Part shown: in pieces, positions 8,080 to 16,092 of the stretch
Numbering within the stretch: position 1 is the stretch's first letter
Layout: every line of letters starts with the position of its first letter
Origin: Lachnospiraceae bacterium
GTDB taxonomy: Bacteria; Bacillota; Clostridia; Lachnospirales; Lachnospiraceae
Length of the DNA: 41,197 nucleotides
Direction: 5' to 3'
NCBI GenBank assembly: GCA_015056975.1
Contig: SVFG01000013.1
Location: 1-41,197, forward strand
Position numbers and translations under genes: made by a program
The notes under the pieces: model-generated
Told to the model about the DNA's origin: nothing
Databases searched by the model: none
The model's input: only the letters and a program-made list of their open reading frames with translations

Positions 8080-8108
8080 GCCCACCACTCAATGAGTGAT
8101 GGGCATTA
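8074..8108 (-). terminator. Terminator of the Rnf/GH25 transcription unit
   Basis: On the minus strand a 15-bp stem (AATGCCCATCACTCA with TGAGTGGTGGGCATT; one wobble pair) with almost no loop is followed by TTGT. It lies just beyond the stop of the GH25-like gene. The other side is also T-rich, so it may work in both directions. Its edge overlaps the right arm of element A. Confidence 0.75.
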
Positions 8109-8110
8109 CT

Positions 8111-9211
8111 TTATTTTTCCGAATAATCTATAAAACTGATGCTTAAGTCTGCGTATCCCGCAACTCCATCCACTATGGCGTTACCGTAATGCCACATGGA
8201 AAACTTGTAAGGATAGTCCGGCACATCCGCAATCTGGGACAGCCAGATATCATATGCCGTGAGCTTTGACATATCTATCTGCTTAATCAGCCATTCTTTA
8301 TCTCCAAAAATTGTGGCGTTATATCCTGCATTCTTGATGGTATCCAGGAAGGCTTTTGTAATGGTGGTTCTTTCTGCTTTTGACAACGCATCAATTCTTG
8401 CAGAGTCATTGTCTACGCTTTCCATATAAAACGCAACCGGAAACGTCACATCATATTCGCTGATATTTTGAAGCACCATGTTGGCTTCCTCAACAGCCTC
8501 CTCCTCCGTAATTGCCTGCGAGAAGAAATATACCCCAACCTCCAGTCCGGCATCATTGGCACGTTTGATATTATCCAAAAAATAATCATCCAGCACAATC
8601 TGTCCGGAGCTGTAGCCTCTGAAACCAACACGCAGCATTACATAATCAATACCGGACTTTTTGAGCTTTACAAAATCAACGTAATCCTGAAACTTGGAAA
8701 TATTTACTCCCACAAAGGATACCTGTTTACCATCCACATAATATTTCATCAGATTGGACTGGCATACCAACTTGGTAAAATCATATTCATGCTTGGGAAG
8801 GTATGGGCTTATCAGAACCCACTCTTCCTTGCCGTCCGAAGACTTCACCAAAGTATGTTTTCCATCCGTGGACGGGTCATTTTCCGGAACCGGCTCCTCC
8901 TCGGTCTCCGGTGGCGGTGTCAACTCTTCGGTCTTCTCGGGATATTTATCCCAGAAATCCAAATCATCAGGTGTAAGCTTACTTCCGGAAAGCAAATCCT
9001 CCGTATCCGGATACTTTTGTTCATTAGAGACGGATTCCTGCGTCGGCACAGATGCTTCGACATTCTGTTTTTTCGGTGTATCCTTATCCTGCCTATTCGT
9101 TAATAGCACAATAATCATTATTGCTGCCACAAATAACGTAACTATCAATATAGACGAAACAACTGTCGGCGTCATTTTGTGACGGTCATCATAATCATCC
9201 GGTAAACGCAT
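8111..9211 (-). CDS. GH25-fold (lysozyme-like) membrane-anchored protein, catalytic residues altered
   Basis: A 366-residue protein with a short cytoplasmic N-terminus, one membrane helix (about residues 15-38), an acidic Pro/Glu-rich linker and a C-terminal GH25 domain (about 165-366). Family hallmarks are M-L-R-V-G-F-R-G-Y, G-L-E-V-G-V-Y-F-F-S-Q-A, Y-D-I-W-L-S-Q and V-A-G-Y-A-D-L-S-I-S-F. In active GH25 muramidases the catalytic Asp lies in G-x-D-x-S and an Asp-x-Glu follows later. Here these read G-V-N-I-S and F-Y-M-E, so two of the three acids are replaced and only the Glu remains. I checked both codons (AAT, TAT) on the DNA. It may bind rather than cut peptidoglycan. The start at 9211 follows AAGGAGGTG, 38 bp after rnfB, so it is probably the last gene of the Rnf operon. 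Confidence 0.8.
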   Translation of the reverse strand: MRLPDDYDDRHKMTPTVVSSILIVTLFVAAIMIIVLLTNRQDKDTPKKQNVEASVPTQESVSNEQKYPDTEDLLSGSKLTPDDLDFWDKYPEKTEELTPPPETEEEPVPENDPSTDGKHTLVKSSDGKEEWVLISPYLPKHEYDFTKLVCQSNLMKYYVDGKQVSFVGVNISKFQDYVDFVKLKKSGIDYVMLRVGFRGYSSGQIVLDDYFLDNIKRANDAGLEVGVYFFSQAITEEEAVEEANMVLQNISEYDVTFPVAFYMESVDNDSARIDALSKAERTTITKAFLDTIKNAGYNATIFGDKEWLIKQIDMSKLTAYDIWLSQIADVPDYPYKFSMWHYGNAIVDGVAGYADLSISFIDYSEK

Positions 9212-9249
9212 AATCCACCTCCTTACTTTTGTATTTCTTGCTCCCTTTA

Positions 9250-10047
9250 TCAGAGCTTTACAATCGCCTTCTTCGGACATTTCTGCTCACAAAGTCCGCA
9301 TCCTACACATTTTTCATGGTCAATGATTGCATGGAAGTTCTCTACCTTAATGGCCTCCTTAGGGCAAGCCTTCACACAAATGCCGCAGCCGATACAACCC
9401 ACGGAGCAAGCCTTCATGGTAACAGGTCCTTTATCTGTGGAGCTACATGCCACAACCTGCTTTGCTTCATAGGGTATCAGGGAAATCAGATGCTTGGGAC
9501 ATACATCAATGCATTTACCACAAGCCTTACACTTCTCCTTGTCAACCACAGCTACACCATTCTCTACTTTTATGGCATCAAAGGGACATACCTGTGCACA
9601 GGAACCAAATCCTAAGCAACCGCTGTTACAGGATTTGGGGCCGCCGTTTGGCACAAAGCTTAGCATGCGGCAATCCTTTACGCCAAAGTAATCATAATCC
9701 TGCTTCGCCTTATCGCAATCGCCCTGACAATGTACATATGCAACCTTCTTGACACTGCTCTCTGCACTGACACCCATGATTTCAGCGATTTTCTTACCAA
9801 CATCGTCTCCGCCTACAGGGCAGGCATTCACCGGTGCCTCTCCTTTTGCTATGGCAGCTGCAAGACCGGCACATCCTGCAAATCCGCATCCGCCACAGTT
9901 ATTGCCCGGAAGTACGGAAAGGACAGCCTCTTCCTTTTCGTCCACTTCCACCTTAAACTTAATACCTGCAATACCGAGGAACAGACCGATAAAGATACCA
10001 ACGATTCCCACCACAGCCGCAGCTGTAAGAATTCCAGTCATACTCAT
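9250..10047 (-). CDS. rnfB: Rnf complex subunit B (ferredoxin-type)
   Basis: Iron-sulfur subunit of the ferredoxin:NAD+ oxidoreductase that couples electron flow to Na+ or H+ export. The 265 residues begin with a membrane helix (about 5-27). A cysteine cluster C-G-G-C-G-F-A-G-C with a later A-C-P-V-G-G follows. Four C-x2-C-x2-C-x3-C-P-type motifs lie in the C-terminal half (G-S-C-A-Q-V-C-P; C-K-A-C-G-K-C-I-D-V-C-P; C-I-G-C-G-I-C-V-K-A-C-P; C-V-G-C-G-L-C-E-Q-K-C-P). This is the extended clostridial form, longer than proteobacterial RnfB. It is last in the rnfCDGEAB order, 12 bp after rnfA, with an AGGAGGAAG ribosome site. Confidence 0.95.
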   Translation of the reverse strand: MSMTGILTAAAVVGIVGIFIGLFLGIAGIKFKVEVDEKEEAVLSVLPGNNCGGCGFAGCAGLAAAIAKGEAPVNACPVGGDDVGKKIAEIMGVSAESSVKKVAYVHCQGDCDKAKQDYDYFGVKDCRMLSFVPNGGPKSCNSGCLGFGSCAQVCPFDAIKVENGVAVVDKEKCKACGKCIDVCPKHLISLIPYEAKQVVACSSTDKGPVTMKACSVGCIGCGICVKACPKEAIKVENFHAIIDHEKCVGCGLCEQKCPKKAIVKL

Positions 10048-10059
10048 ATCTCTTCCTCC

Positions 10060-10644
10060 TTATAACAAGCCCGAAAATCCACAGAAGGCAATTGCCATAA
10101 GTCCTGCTGTCACAAGCACTATCGGCATGCCCTTAAAGGACTCCGGAATATCATTGTACTCCATTTTTTCGCGGATACCTGCAAGTATCACAATCGCAAT
10201 GGTAAAGCCCACAGCTGTTGCAAAACCGTTTACAACACCGGTAAGAATATCGTACTCCTTCTGTACATTGGAAAGCGCCACACCAAGTACCGCACAGTTG
10301 GTCGTAATGAGCGGCAGATATACTCCAAGCGCTTCATAAAGAGAAGGCATTGCTTTGCGCAAAAACATCTCCACAAACTGTACCAGTGCCGCAATCACCA
10401 GAATAAAAACGATGGTCTGTAAATATTCAATACCGAAGCGCTGCAGAACATATTTGTATATCACACCTGCAACTGCACTGGCAAGGGTAATGACGAAGAT
10501 AACCGCACCGCCCATTCCGGCTGCCGTCTTAATCTTTCTTGAAACACCTAAGAAAGGACATAATCCCAAAAACTGGCTCAATACTACATTGCTTACAAGG
10601 GAGGCACTAATCATCAATAACAGTAAATCTTTTACGCTATCCAT
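10060..10644 (-). CDS. rnfA: Rnf complex subunit A
   Basis: Integral membrane subunit of the Rnf pump, 194 residues with six predicted membrane helices. It begins with L-L-L-L-M-I-S-A-S-L-V-S-N-V-V-L-S-Q-F and has the family segment L-G-L-C-P-F-L-G-V-S, plus a second conserved stretch P-L-I-T-T-N-C-A-V-L-G. In solved Rnf/NQR structures RnfA and RnfE form an inverted pair holding a membrane iron-sulfur cluster by Cys residues in these two segments; the cysteines are present here. The ATG directly follows the rnfE stop, so translation is coupled. Confidence 0.95.
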   Translation of the reverse strand: MDSVKDLLLLMISASLVSNVVLSQFLGLCPFLGVSRKIKTAAGMGGAVIFVITLASAVAGVIYKYVLQRFGIEYLQTIVFILVIAALVQFVEMFLRKAMPSLYEALGVYLPLITTNCAVLGVALSNVQKEYDILTGVVNGFATAVGFTIAIVILAGIREKMEYNDIPESFKGMPIVLVTAGLMAIAFCGFSGLL

Positions 10645-11424
10645 TTATTTGTCCTCCTTCTTGTCGTTTTCTACAGGCTCTTGTGAAGCATGTTCTTCTG
10701 TTTCTTTCTTCTCTGCGCTTGTATCATAAAAACGCTTTGCGCAACCGCCCTCTGTACAATTCATACAATCCTCACTACATCCGGACTGTATCTTGGAAGC
10801 ATCCTTGCCTGCACGCTCTCTTGTTATCTTTAAATAATTCTGGAACGCGGTCAGCACTGCCAATACAAAGAATGCGCCCGGTGCCAGAATAAAGATATTG
10901 ATGGGTGTAAAGGAATCCGGCATAATGTGATAATTAAATATGGTTCCTGCGCCCAAAAGCTCTCGCACCGCACCGATGCAGGTAAGTGCAAAGGAAAAAC
11001 CAAGTCCCATTCCCAAACCGTCAAAGAAGGAGGGAAGGGGAGGATTAGAATATGCATAGCTCTCTGCTCTTCCCAGAATGATACAGTTTACAACAATGAG
11101 GGGGATATACATTCCCAGTGCGTCATTCAAGAACGGTATGTACGCCTCCAAAAGAAGCTGTACCACAGTTACAAAAGACGCAATGATTACGATAAATGCA
11201 GGGATTCTTACTCTGTTAGGTATAATCTTGCGAAGCAAAGAAATAATCAGGTTGCTAAGCATCAATACCACCGTAGTGGTAAGTCCCATTCCCAGACCGT
11301 TTACGGCAGATGTGGTAACTGCCAGTGTGGGACACATACCAAGCATCAGCACAAAGGTGGGATTTTCTTTAAGCAGACCGTTTGACAGTCTCTCCCATGC
11401 CGTGGACATAGATGATTTATTCAT
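10645..11424 (-). CDS. rnfE: Rnf complex subunit E with a cysteine-rich C-terminal tail
   Basis: Membrane subunit of the Rnf pump, paralogue of RnfA. It shows L-K-E-N-P-T-F-V-L-M-L-G-M-C-P-T-L-A-V-T and P-L-I-V-V-N-C-I-I-L-G-R-A-E, both with the cluster-binding Cys. I chose the ATG at 11424, which has a GGGAGGTG ribosome site and overlaps the rnfG stop by 8 bp; an upstream in-frame start to 11469 has no such site. The 259-residue protein is longer than typical RnfE because of a hydrophilic tail of about 60 residues. The tail contains C-S-E-D-C-M-N-C-T-E-G-G-C (C-x3-C-x2-C-x4-C), then acidic and Lys-rich sequence. The tail might hold metal or an Fe-S cluster; that is inference. Confidence 0.93.
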   Translation of the reverse strand: MNKSSMSTAWERLSNGLLKENPTFVLMLGMCPTLAVTTSAVNGLGMGLTTTVVLMLSNLIISLLRKIIPNRVRIPAFIVIIASFVTVVQLLLEAYIPFLNDALGMYIPLIVVNCIILGRAESYAYSNPPLPSFFDGLGMGLGFSFALTCIGAVRELLGAGTIFNYHIMPDSFTPINIFILAPGAFFVLAVLTAFQNYLKITRERAGKDASKIQSGCSEDCMNCTEGGCAKRFYDTSAEKKETEEHASQEPVENDKKEDK

Positions 11425-12040
11425 TTGCTTCACCTCCCTGCATGAGCTTTTGTACAACCTTAAGGCCACCGTTCACCGCATTGGTAATTGCTTTTGTGGT
11501 TACGGTAGCACCACTGATGGCATCAATTTCGCTGTCAGACTGGCTTCCCGATTTGGTGTAGGTAAAGCTTTCCACCTGCTTATTACTAAACTGGGGAACC
11601 AGCACCTCTCCTGCCTTCATACCAAGTCCGGGAGTTTCTTTAATATCCAGAAGGGAGATGTCATTCAACACTCCATCCTTTGTAATACCCATAAATACTA
11701 CTATATTGCCGCCGTAGCCCTCTGTGGAGGTGGACTGTACCACATATCCGAGCACAGACGCATCAGCCGCCTTTGCCTCATACACCGTACCGATTCTTAC
11801 ACCGTTTGCGGTAAGCTCTTCGGTAAGCGCCGCACCCGCTTCAAAGGAAATTTCCTGAAAGCTGTCGGCTCCTTCAAATACCGCCGCACATGCCTGCTGT
11901 ACCTTTTTGGCTTTCTGACCGGCAATAGGTCCCTTGGTCAGTTCATAAACAAAACCAAGTATCAGTCCGGATAGCAGTGTAATCAGAAAGAGAATACCTG
12001 CTTCCTTCAACATAACTTTCATATCTGAGCTCTTTTTCAT
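11417..12040 (-). CDS. rnfG: Rnf complex subunit G (FMN-binding)
   Basis: Flavoprotein subunit of the Rnf pump, 207 residues, with one N-terminal membrane helix (about 12-33) and an external FMN-binding domain. The covalent FMN motif S-G-A-T-V-T-T is present near residue 180 (S-[GA]-A-T-x-[ST]; FMN is attached to a Thr). G-Y-G-G-N-I-V-V-F-M-G-I and E-T-P-G-L-G are also typical. The ATG overlaps the rnfD stop by 4 bp and the stop overlaps the rnfE start by 8 bp, so the operon is tightly coupled. Confidence 0.95.
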   Translation of the reverse strand: MKKSSDMKVMLKEAGILFLITLLSGLILGFVYELTKGPIAGQKAKKVQQACAAVFEGADSFQEISFEAGAALTEELTANGVRIGTVYEAKAADASVLGYVVQSTSTEGYGGNIVVFMGITKDGVLNDISLLDIKETPGLGMKAGEVLVPQFSNKQVESFTYTKSGSQSDSEIDAISGATVTTKAITNAVNGGLKVVQKLMQGGEANE

Positions 12041-12966
12041 GATTTCCTGCCTCCTTTTCCGAAAGCAACAGGCTTAGTCACTTTCTCAATCAAAGGCACC
12101 AGCAGGTTTCCTAAAATGATGGCATAGGAAACGCCCTCTGCTCCGGGGCCGAAAAATCTGAAAATACCGGTCATCAACCCTAAGAAAATACCAAACACAT
12201 ACTGTCCCTTAATAGTGATTGGTCTCGTCACATAATCAGTCGCCATAAAGAAGGCTCCCAGCATCAGGCCACCGCCTGCAAGCTGTGCGGAAAGAAATGC
12301 AGGATCAAAGCCGTGACCGCCAAACAATACAGTGAACAATGCAAATGTCACTATGTAGCTTCCCGGAATGCGAAGGTCAATAATACCTAACATAATCAGA
12401 AAGCACGCTCCTATTACCAGTGCAATCATGGAGGTTTCGCCGATGGTGCCGGCTGTGTTACCGATAATCATATCAAATACTTCCACACTCTCTCCTGCCT
12501 TTATCCTTGCAAGAGGCGTTGCACCTGTATACGCATCACAGTTAAAATCCGTCATCTGAGAGGTAAAGGAAATCAGTAAAAAACATCTTGCCGCCAGCGC
12601 AGGGTTCATAAAGTTCTGTCCCAGACCTCCAAACAACATTTTTACCACCAGTATGGCAAATACACCGCCCAAAACTGCCATCCACAGAGGAATGTTTACC
12701 GGCAGATTCAATGCCAGCAAAAGTCCCGTCACCACTGCGGATAAATCTGTTATGGTCTGTTTCTTGCGATAAATGCCAAACAAAAATTCTGTAAGTACTG
12801 TTGAGGCTATGGTCACCAAAATTACCACAAGCGCCCTGAATCCAAAATTATAAATACCGAATCCCGCCGCCGGAAGCAATGAAATAATCACTGCAGCCAT
12901 GATTCCGCTTGTTGTCGCTTTAGAACGGATATGGGGATTGGATGATACCTTTAAAAGTCCACTCAA
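12037..12966 (-). CDS. rnfD: Rnf complex subunit D, TTG start
   Basis: Membrane flavoprotein subunit of the Rnf pump with 8-9 predicted membrane helices. The covalent FMN motif T-G-A-T-P-L-A lies mid-protein, and the N-terminal family segment V-S-S-N-P-H-I-R-S is present. I place the start at the TTG at 12966: a perfect GGGAGG ribosome site lies 8 bases upstream, inside the last codons and stop of rnfC. The resulting protein begins MSGLLKVSSNPH, as RnfD proteins usually do. The open frame extends to 13002, but that start (also TTG) has no ribosome site. The final protein has 309 residues. Confidence 0.93.
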   Translation of the reverse strand: MSGLLKVSSNPHIRSKATTSGIMAAVIISLLPAAGFGIYNFGFRALVVILVTIASTVLTEFLFGIYRKKQTITDLSAVVTGLLLALNLPVNIPLWMAVLGGVFAILVVKMLFGGLGQNFMNPALAARCFLLISFTSQMTDFNCDAYTGATPLARIKAGESVEVFDMIIGNTAGTIGETSMIALVIGACFLIMLGIIDLRIPGSYIVTFALFTVLFGGHGFDPAFLSAQLAGGGLMLGAFFMATDYVTRPITIKGQYVFGIFLGLMTGIFRFFGPGAEGVSYAIILGNLLVPLIEKVTKPVAFGKGGRKS

Positions 12967-12979
12967 CGTTCTTTCCTCC

Positions 12980-14299
12980 CTAGTTCTTTTTCTTCTTGGC
13001 AAGCTGTATCTTACGCATGGATTTTATCTGCTGTGTCAGAGGTCTCTTTGCAGGACAGATATAGCTGCAACAGCCACACTCACAACACTCCATACCATCA
13101 TTTGCAAGGAAGCCTTCCTCATCGAAATGCTCAGCCAGGTCGGCAAGTTTGCTTGGAATGACTCTTCCGGGACAAACCTCCACGCATCTTCCGCAATTGA
13201 TACAGGGACCGGGCTCCATGGCGGAAACCTCATCCTTTGACAAAGCCAAAAGCGCTGTTGAAGTCTTTGTGATAGGCACGTTTAAATCAAACATGCCAAA
13301 GCCCATCATAGGACCGCCGCAGATAACCTTTTCAGGCGTCCCCTTGAAACCGCCTGCAACCTCTAAAAGCTCATTATAGCTCATACCAAGATGTACCTTG
13401 TAATTGCGGGGATTCTCAATGGCATCTCCCGTCACGGTCACAATGCGCTCAAGCAAAGGCTTGCCCAGCACTACTGCATTATACACAGCTACAATGGTAT
13501 CCACATTGTTTACTACACAGCCCACATCCGCAGGAAGCATGGAGGAATTGATTTTCCTTCCTGTCGTCGCATAAATCAAGGTACGCTCACCACCCTGAGG
13601 ATACTTTGTCTTTAGTGCTTTCACACTGATGCGCGTTTCATCCTTGGTAAGCTGTCTGAACAGCTTAATGCAATCAGGCTTATTATCCTCGATTGCCAGA
13701 ATACCCTGTGCCTTATCAAAAAGCTTCATAATAATCTTAAGACCCTCGATAACCTTCTCCGGCTCCTCCAGCATTCTGCGGTAATCAGAGGTCAGATAAG
13801 GCTCACACTCCGCACAGTTGGCAATCACATATTCTATATTTTCCGGTTCCTTAGGAGAAAGCTTTACATGGGTGGGGAAGCCCGCACCGCCCATACCTAC
13901 AATACCGGCTTCCTTTACCGCATCCAGTATCTCTTCCTTGGTCAGCTTGTCAATGGGAGCCACGGGATAAAAACCGACATCCTCATATAGTCCGTCATTC
14001 TCCACAATAATACTCATGATACTGTCTCCGGTCACAACACGTCTGGGCTCAATCGCCTTAACCGTACCGGAAACGGAAGAATACACAGGCGCAGAAACAA
14101 ATCCGCCCGCTTCCGCTATCTTCTGTCCTACCAATACCCTGTCACCCTTTGCCACAATGGGGTTGGCCGGAGCTCCGATATGCTGTGCCAACGGATATAC
14201 CAGCTCTCCTTTGGGAAGTATTTCCTTGATGGGCTTATCCTTAGATAACTCCTTCCCGTCATAGGGATGGATGCCGCCCACAAAAGTCATTTTTGCCAT
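12980..14299 (-). CDS. rnfC: Rnf complex subunit C (NADH-binding)
   Basis: Peripheral subunit that exchanges electrons with NAD(H), 439 residues. It has an N-terminal biotinyl-like fold (A-P-A-N-P-I-V-A-K-G-D-R-V), the flavin/NADH-site stretch G-M-G-G-A-G-F-P-T-H-V-K, then E-C-E-P-Y-L-T. Two [4Fe-4S] motifs lie at the C-terminus: C-I-N-C-G-R-C-V-E-V-C-P and C-C-E-C-G-C-C-S-Y-I-C-P. It is the first gene of the operon, in the canonical clostridial order rnfCDGEAB. The start has an AAAGGA site. A clear -35/-10 pair was not found in the AT-rich 14300-14440 gap shared with the divergent nuclease gene. Confidence 0.95.
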   Translation of the reverse strand: MAKMTFVGGIHPYDGKELSKDKPIKEILPKGELVYPLAQHIGAPANPIVAKGDRVLVGQKIAEAGGFVSAPVYSSVSGTVKAIEPRRVVTGDSIMSIIVENDGLYEDVGFYPVAPIDKLTKEEILDAVKEAGIVGMGGAGFPTHVKLSPKEPENIEYVIANCAECEPYLTSDYRRMLEEPEKVIEGLKIIMKLFDKAQGILAIEDNKPDCIKLFRQLTKDETRISVKALKTKYPQGGERTLIYATTGRKINSSMLPADVGCVVNNVDTIVAVYNAVVLGKPLLERIVTVTGDAIENPRNYKVHLGMSYNELLEVAGGFKGTPEKVICGGPMMGFGMFDLNVPITKTSTALLALSKDEVSAMEPGPCINCGRCVEVCPGRVIPSKLADLAEHFDEEGFLANDGMECCECGCCSYICPAKRPLTQQIKSMRKIQLAKKKKN

Positions 14300-14440
14300 A
14301 TTGCTAATCCTTTCTTTATCGTACTAAGTAAAAAACGAACATAAAAGCTTACTTCTAATATACTATTTTTTTACACAAAATACTACTGTATTTTTAAAAT
14401 TTGTGTTATGATAATGATAGTTTTTGACAGGAGGAATCAC

Positions 14441-15544
14441 ATGAAAATATCTGAAGAAACATTAGAAGGATTTTCCTTGGCTTACCCCTTGGAAAACATT
14501 GCTCCCCTTGAGAGGATTTTATTCTTTGACATAGAGACAACCGGCTTTACAGCCGCTTCTGCACACCTGTATATGATTGGCTGCGCATATCACCAGGCAG
14601 AAAAATGGCATATTATCCAGTGGCTTGCTGAAAATTATGAGGAGGAAGCGCAGGTGCTTGACGCCTTCTTTGAGTTTGCCTCCCTATATCAATACCTGAT
14701 TCACTTTAACGGTAATAATTTCGACATTCCCTTTGTCACCCAGAAATGCACACAGCTTTCCCTGCCCCACACCTTTGAGCGCCTTAAAGGAATCGATTTA
14801 TACAGGAGAATATCACCCTATAAGTTTTTCCTTAAGCTTCCCAACTGCAAGCAAAAGACCCTGGAGCAGTTTTTGGGCATTGAACGCGAGGATGCTTTCT
14901 CCGGCGGAGAGTTAATCGGTATTTATAATGACTATGTAAAGTCACCCACTGAATTTTCGGAAAGAGCCATTTTCCTACACAATGCAGATGATTTAAGAGG
15001 CATGTTAAATGTACTGCCCATGCTTTCATATTATGACCTGTTAAATACCCCCTTAAAGGCAAAAAAAGTGCAAGCCAATCATTATATTGACATGCACGGT
15101 GAACAAAAGCGTGAGTTGTTTATATCCGTCACACTACCCTGTACTCTGCCTCGTCCTATATCCGCATCCGCAAACGGCTGCTACTTTAAGGGCGATGGCA
15201 ATGAGGCGTCCTTGAAGGTGCCCATCTACGAGGAGGAGCTTAAATACTATTATTCCAACTACAAGGATTATTACTACCTCCCCAATGAGGATGTGGCACT
15301 ACACAAATCGGTAGCTTCCTTTGTAGATAAAGAATACCGGGTTCAGGCTACGGCTGCTACCTGCTACACACGTAAGGTATCAAGCTATCTCCCCCAGTGG
15401 GATGAACTGTTTTCGCCCTTCTTTGTACGCGACCCCAAGAGCAAGGAACTCTTCTTTGAGCTCACGGACGAAATGAAACGAAACCGGGAAGGCTTCTCCG
15501 CATATGCGACACATATATTGCAGATGATAGCGGCAACGTATTAA
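14441..15544 (+). CDS. YprB-like ribonuclease H-fold exonuclease
   Basis: A 367-residue cytoplasmic protein. The N-terminal 210 residues form a DEDD-type RNase H-like domain: F-F-D-I-E-T-T-G-F (Asp, Glu), H-F-N-G-N-N-F-D-I-P-F (Asp), and H-N-A-D-D-L-R-G-M (terminal Asp). The layout matches the YprB-like family of Firmicutes, where it is usually annotated as a putative 3'-5' exonuclease. The C-terminal 150 residues form a family-specific region rich in Tyr (Y-Y-S-N-Y-K-D-Y-Y-Y-L-P). The ATG at 14441 follows a perfect AGGAGG and replaces an in-frame ATG at 14408 that lacks a ribosome site. It diverges from rnfC and ends at a strong terminator. Confidence 0.8.
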   Translation: MKISEETLEGFSLAYPLENIAPLERILFFDIETTGFTAASAHLYMIGCAYHQAEKWHIIQWLAENYEEEAQVLDAFFEFASLYQYLIHFNGNNFDIPFVTQKCTQLSLPHTFERLKGIDLYRRISPYKFFLKLPNCKQKTLEQFLGIEREDAFSGGELIGIYNDYVKSPTEFSERAIFLHNADDLRGMLNVLPMLSYYDLLNTPLKAKKVQANHYIDMHGEQKRELFISVTLPCTLPRPISASANGCYFKGDGNEASLKVPIYEEELKYYYSNYKDYYYLPNEDVALHKSVASFVDKEYRVQATAATCYTRKVSSYLPQWDELFSPFFVRDPKSKELFFELTDEMKRNREGFSAYATHILQMIAATY

Positions 15545-15547
15545 ATA

Positions 15548-15590
15548 TACAAGCACATCTTTGATGAAATCAGTGATGTGCTTTTTTATT
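15548..15590 (+). terminator. Rho-independent terminator between convergent genes
   Basis: AAGCACATC (15551-15559) pairs with GATGTGCTT (15575-15583), with an inner TGAT/ATCA stem, followed by TTTTTT. It serves the nuclease gene and lies just past the stop of the MerR gene on the other strand. Confidence 0.85.
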
Positions 15591-15594
15591 ATAA

Positions 15595-16092
15595 CTACAA
15601 CCATATCGCTTCATTCAAGGCACTTTGTACCTGTATATTTTCGACACATACCAGCTTTACAAGAAGCCATGCCCTCTCTTCATCGGTCAACTCCTTTAAT
15701 TTGTCTGCCTCTTTGGAAGAGACCAGGCGGTCTGATATGCTTTCAATGGCATCAATTTTATTCTGTACCATAGCTATCAGATTATGCCAATTATGCATTT
15801 TGTCCTGCATCTTTTGAAACAGCGTCTCTTTTGAACTCTCCCCAACCAGAATATCCTTTATCTCATCCAGAGAAAAACCAAGTGCCTTCAGTTCAATCAG
15901 TGCTCCCAGCTGATGTAACTGGTCCGGCGTGTAATAGCGGTATCCCGATTCCGGATCCACCCATTTAGGTTCAATAATTCCCTTCTTTTCATATAAGCGC
16001 ACTGCCTTTACGGAGATATTAAAAAAATCAGCCACTTCACCGATTTTTAACAGAACTTCGTCCGCAGCAGTCTCATTCCTCACATGCTCCAT
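15595..16092 (-). CDS. MerR-family transcriptional regulator
   Basis: A 165-residue regulator. The N-terminal winged helix reads L-L-K-I-G-E-V-A-D-F-F-N-I-S-V-K-A-V-R-L-Y-E-K-K-G. It is followed by the family segment S-G-Y-R-Y-Y and L-I-E-L-K-A-L-G-F-S-L-D-E-I, then a coiled dimerization helix. The short C-terminus holds no recognised effector domain. The ATG has a GGAGG site and overlaps the preceding membrane-subunit gene by 20 bp, so it is the last gene of the exporter operon. A MerR-type promoter stands in front of the operon, so self-regulation of the exporter is likely. The inducer is unknown. Confidence 0.88.
   Translation of the reverse strand: MEHVRNETAADEVLLKIGEVADFFNISVKAVRLYEKKGIIEPKWVDPESGYRYYTPDQLHQLGALIELKALGFSLDEIKDILVGESSKETLFQKMQDKMHNWHNLIAMVQNKIDAIESISDRLVSSKEADKLKELTDEERAWLLVKLVCVENIQVQSALNEAIWL

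Noticed and set aside
12967..13002. Upstream extension of rnfD
   Set aside because: It begins at a TTG inside rnfC with no ribosome site; the TTG at 12966 has GGGAGG and matches the usual RnfD N-terminus.
14300..14440. Possible riboswitch or clear promoter pair between rnfC and the nuclease gene
   Set aside because: The gap is AT-rich and no convincing -35/-10 pair or conserved aptamer pattern could be seen on either strand.
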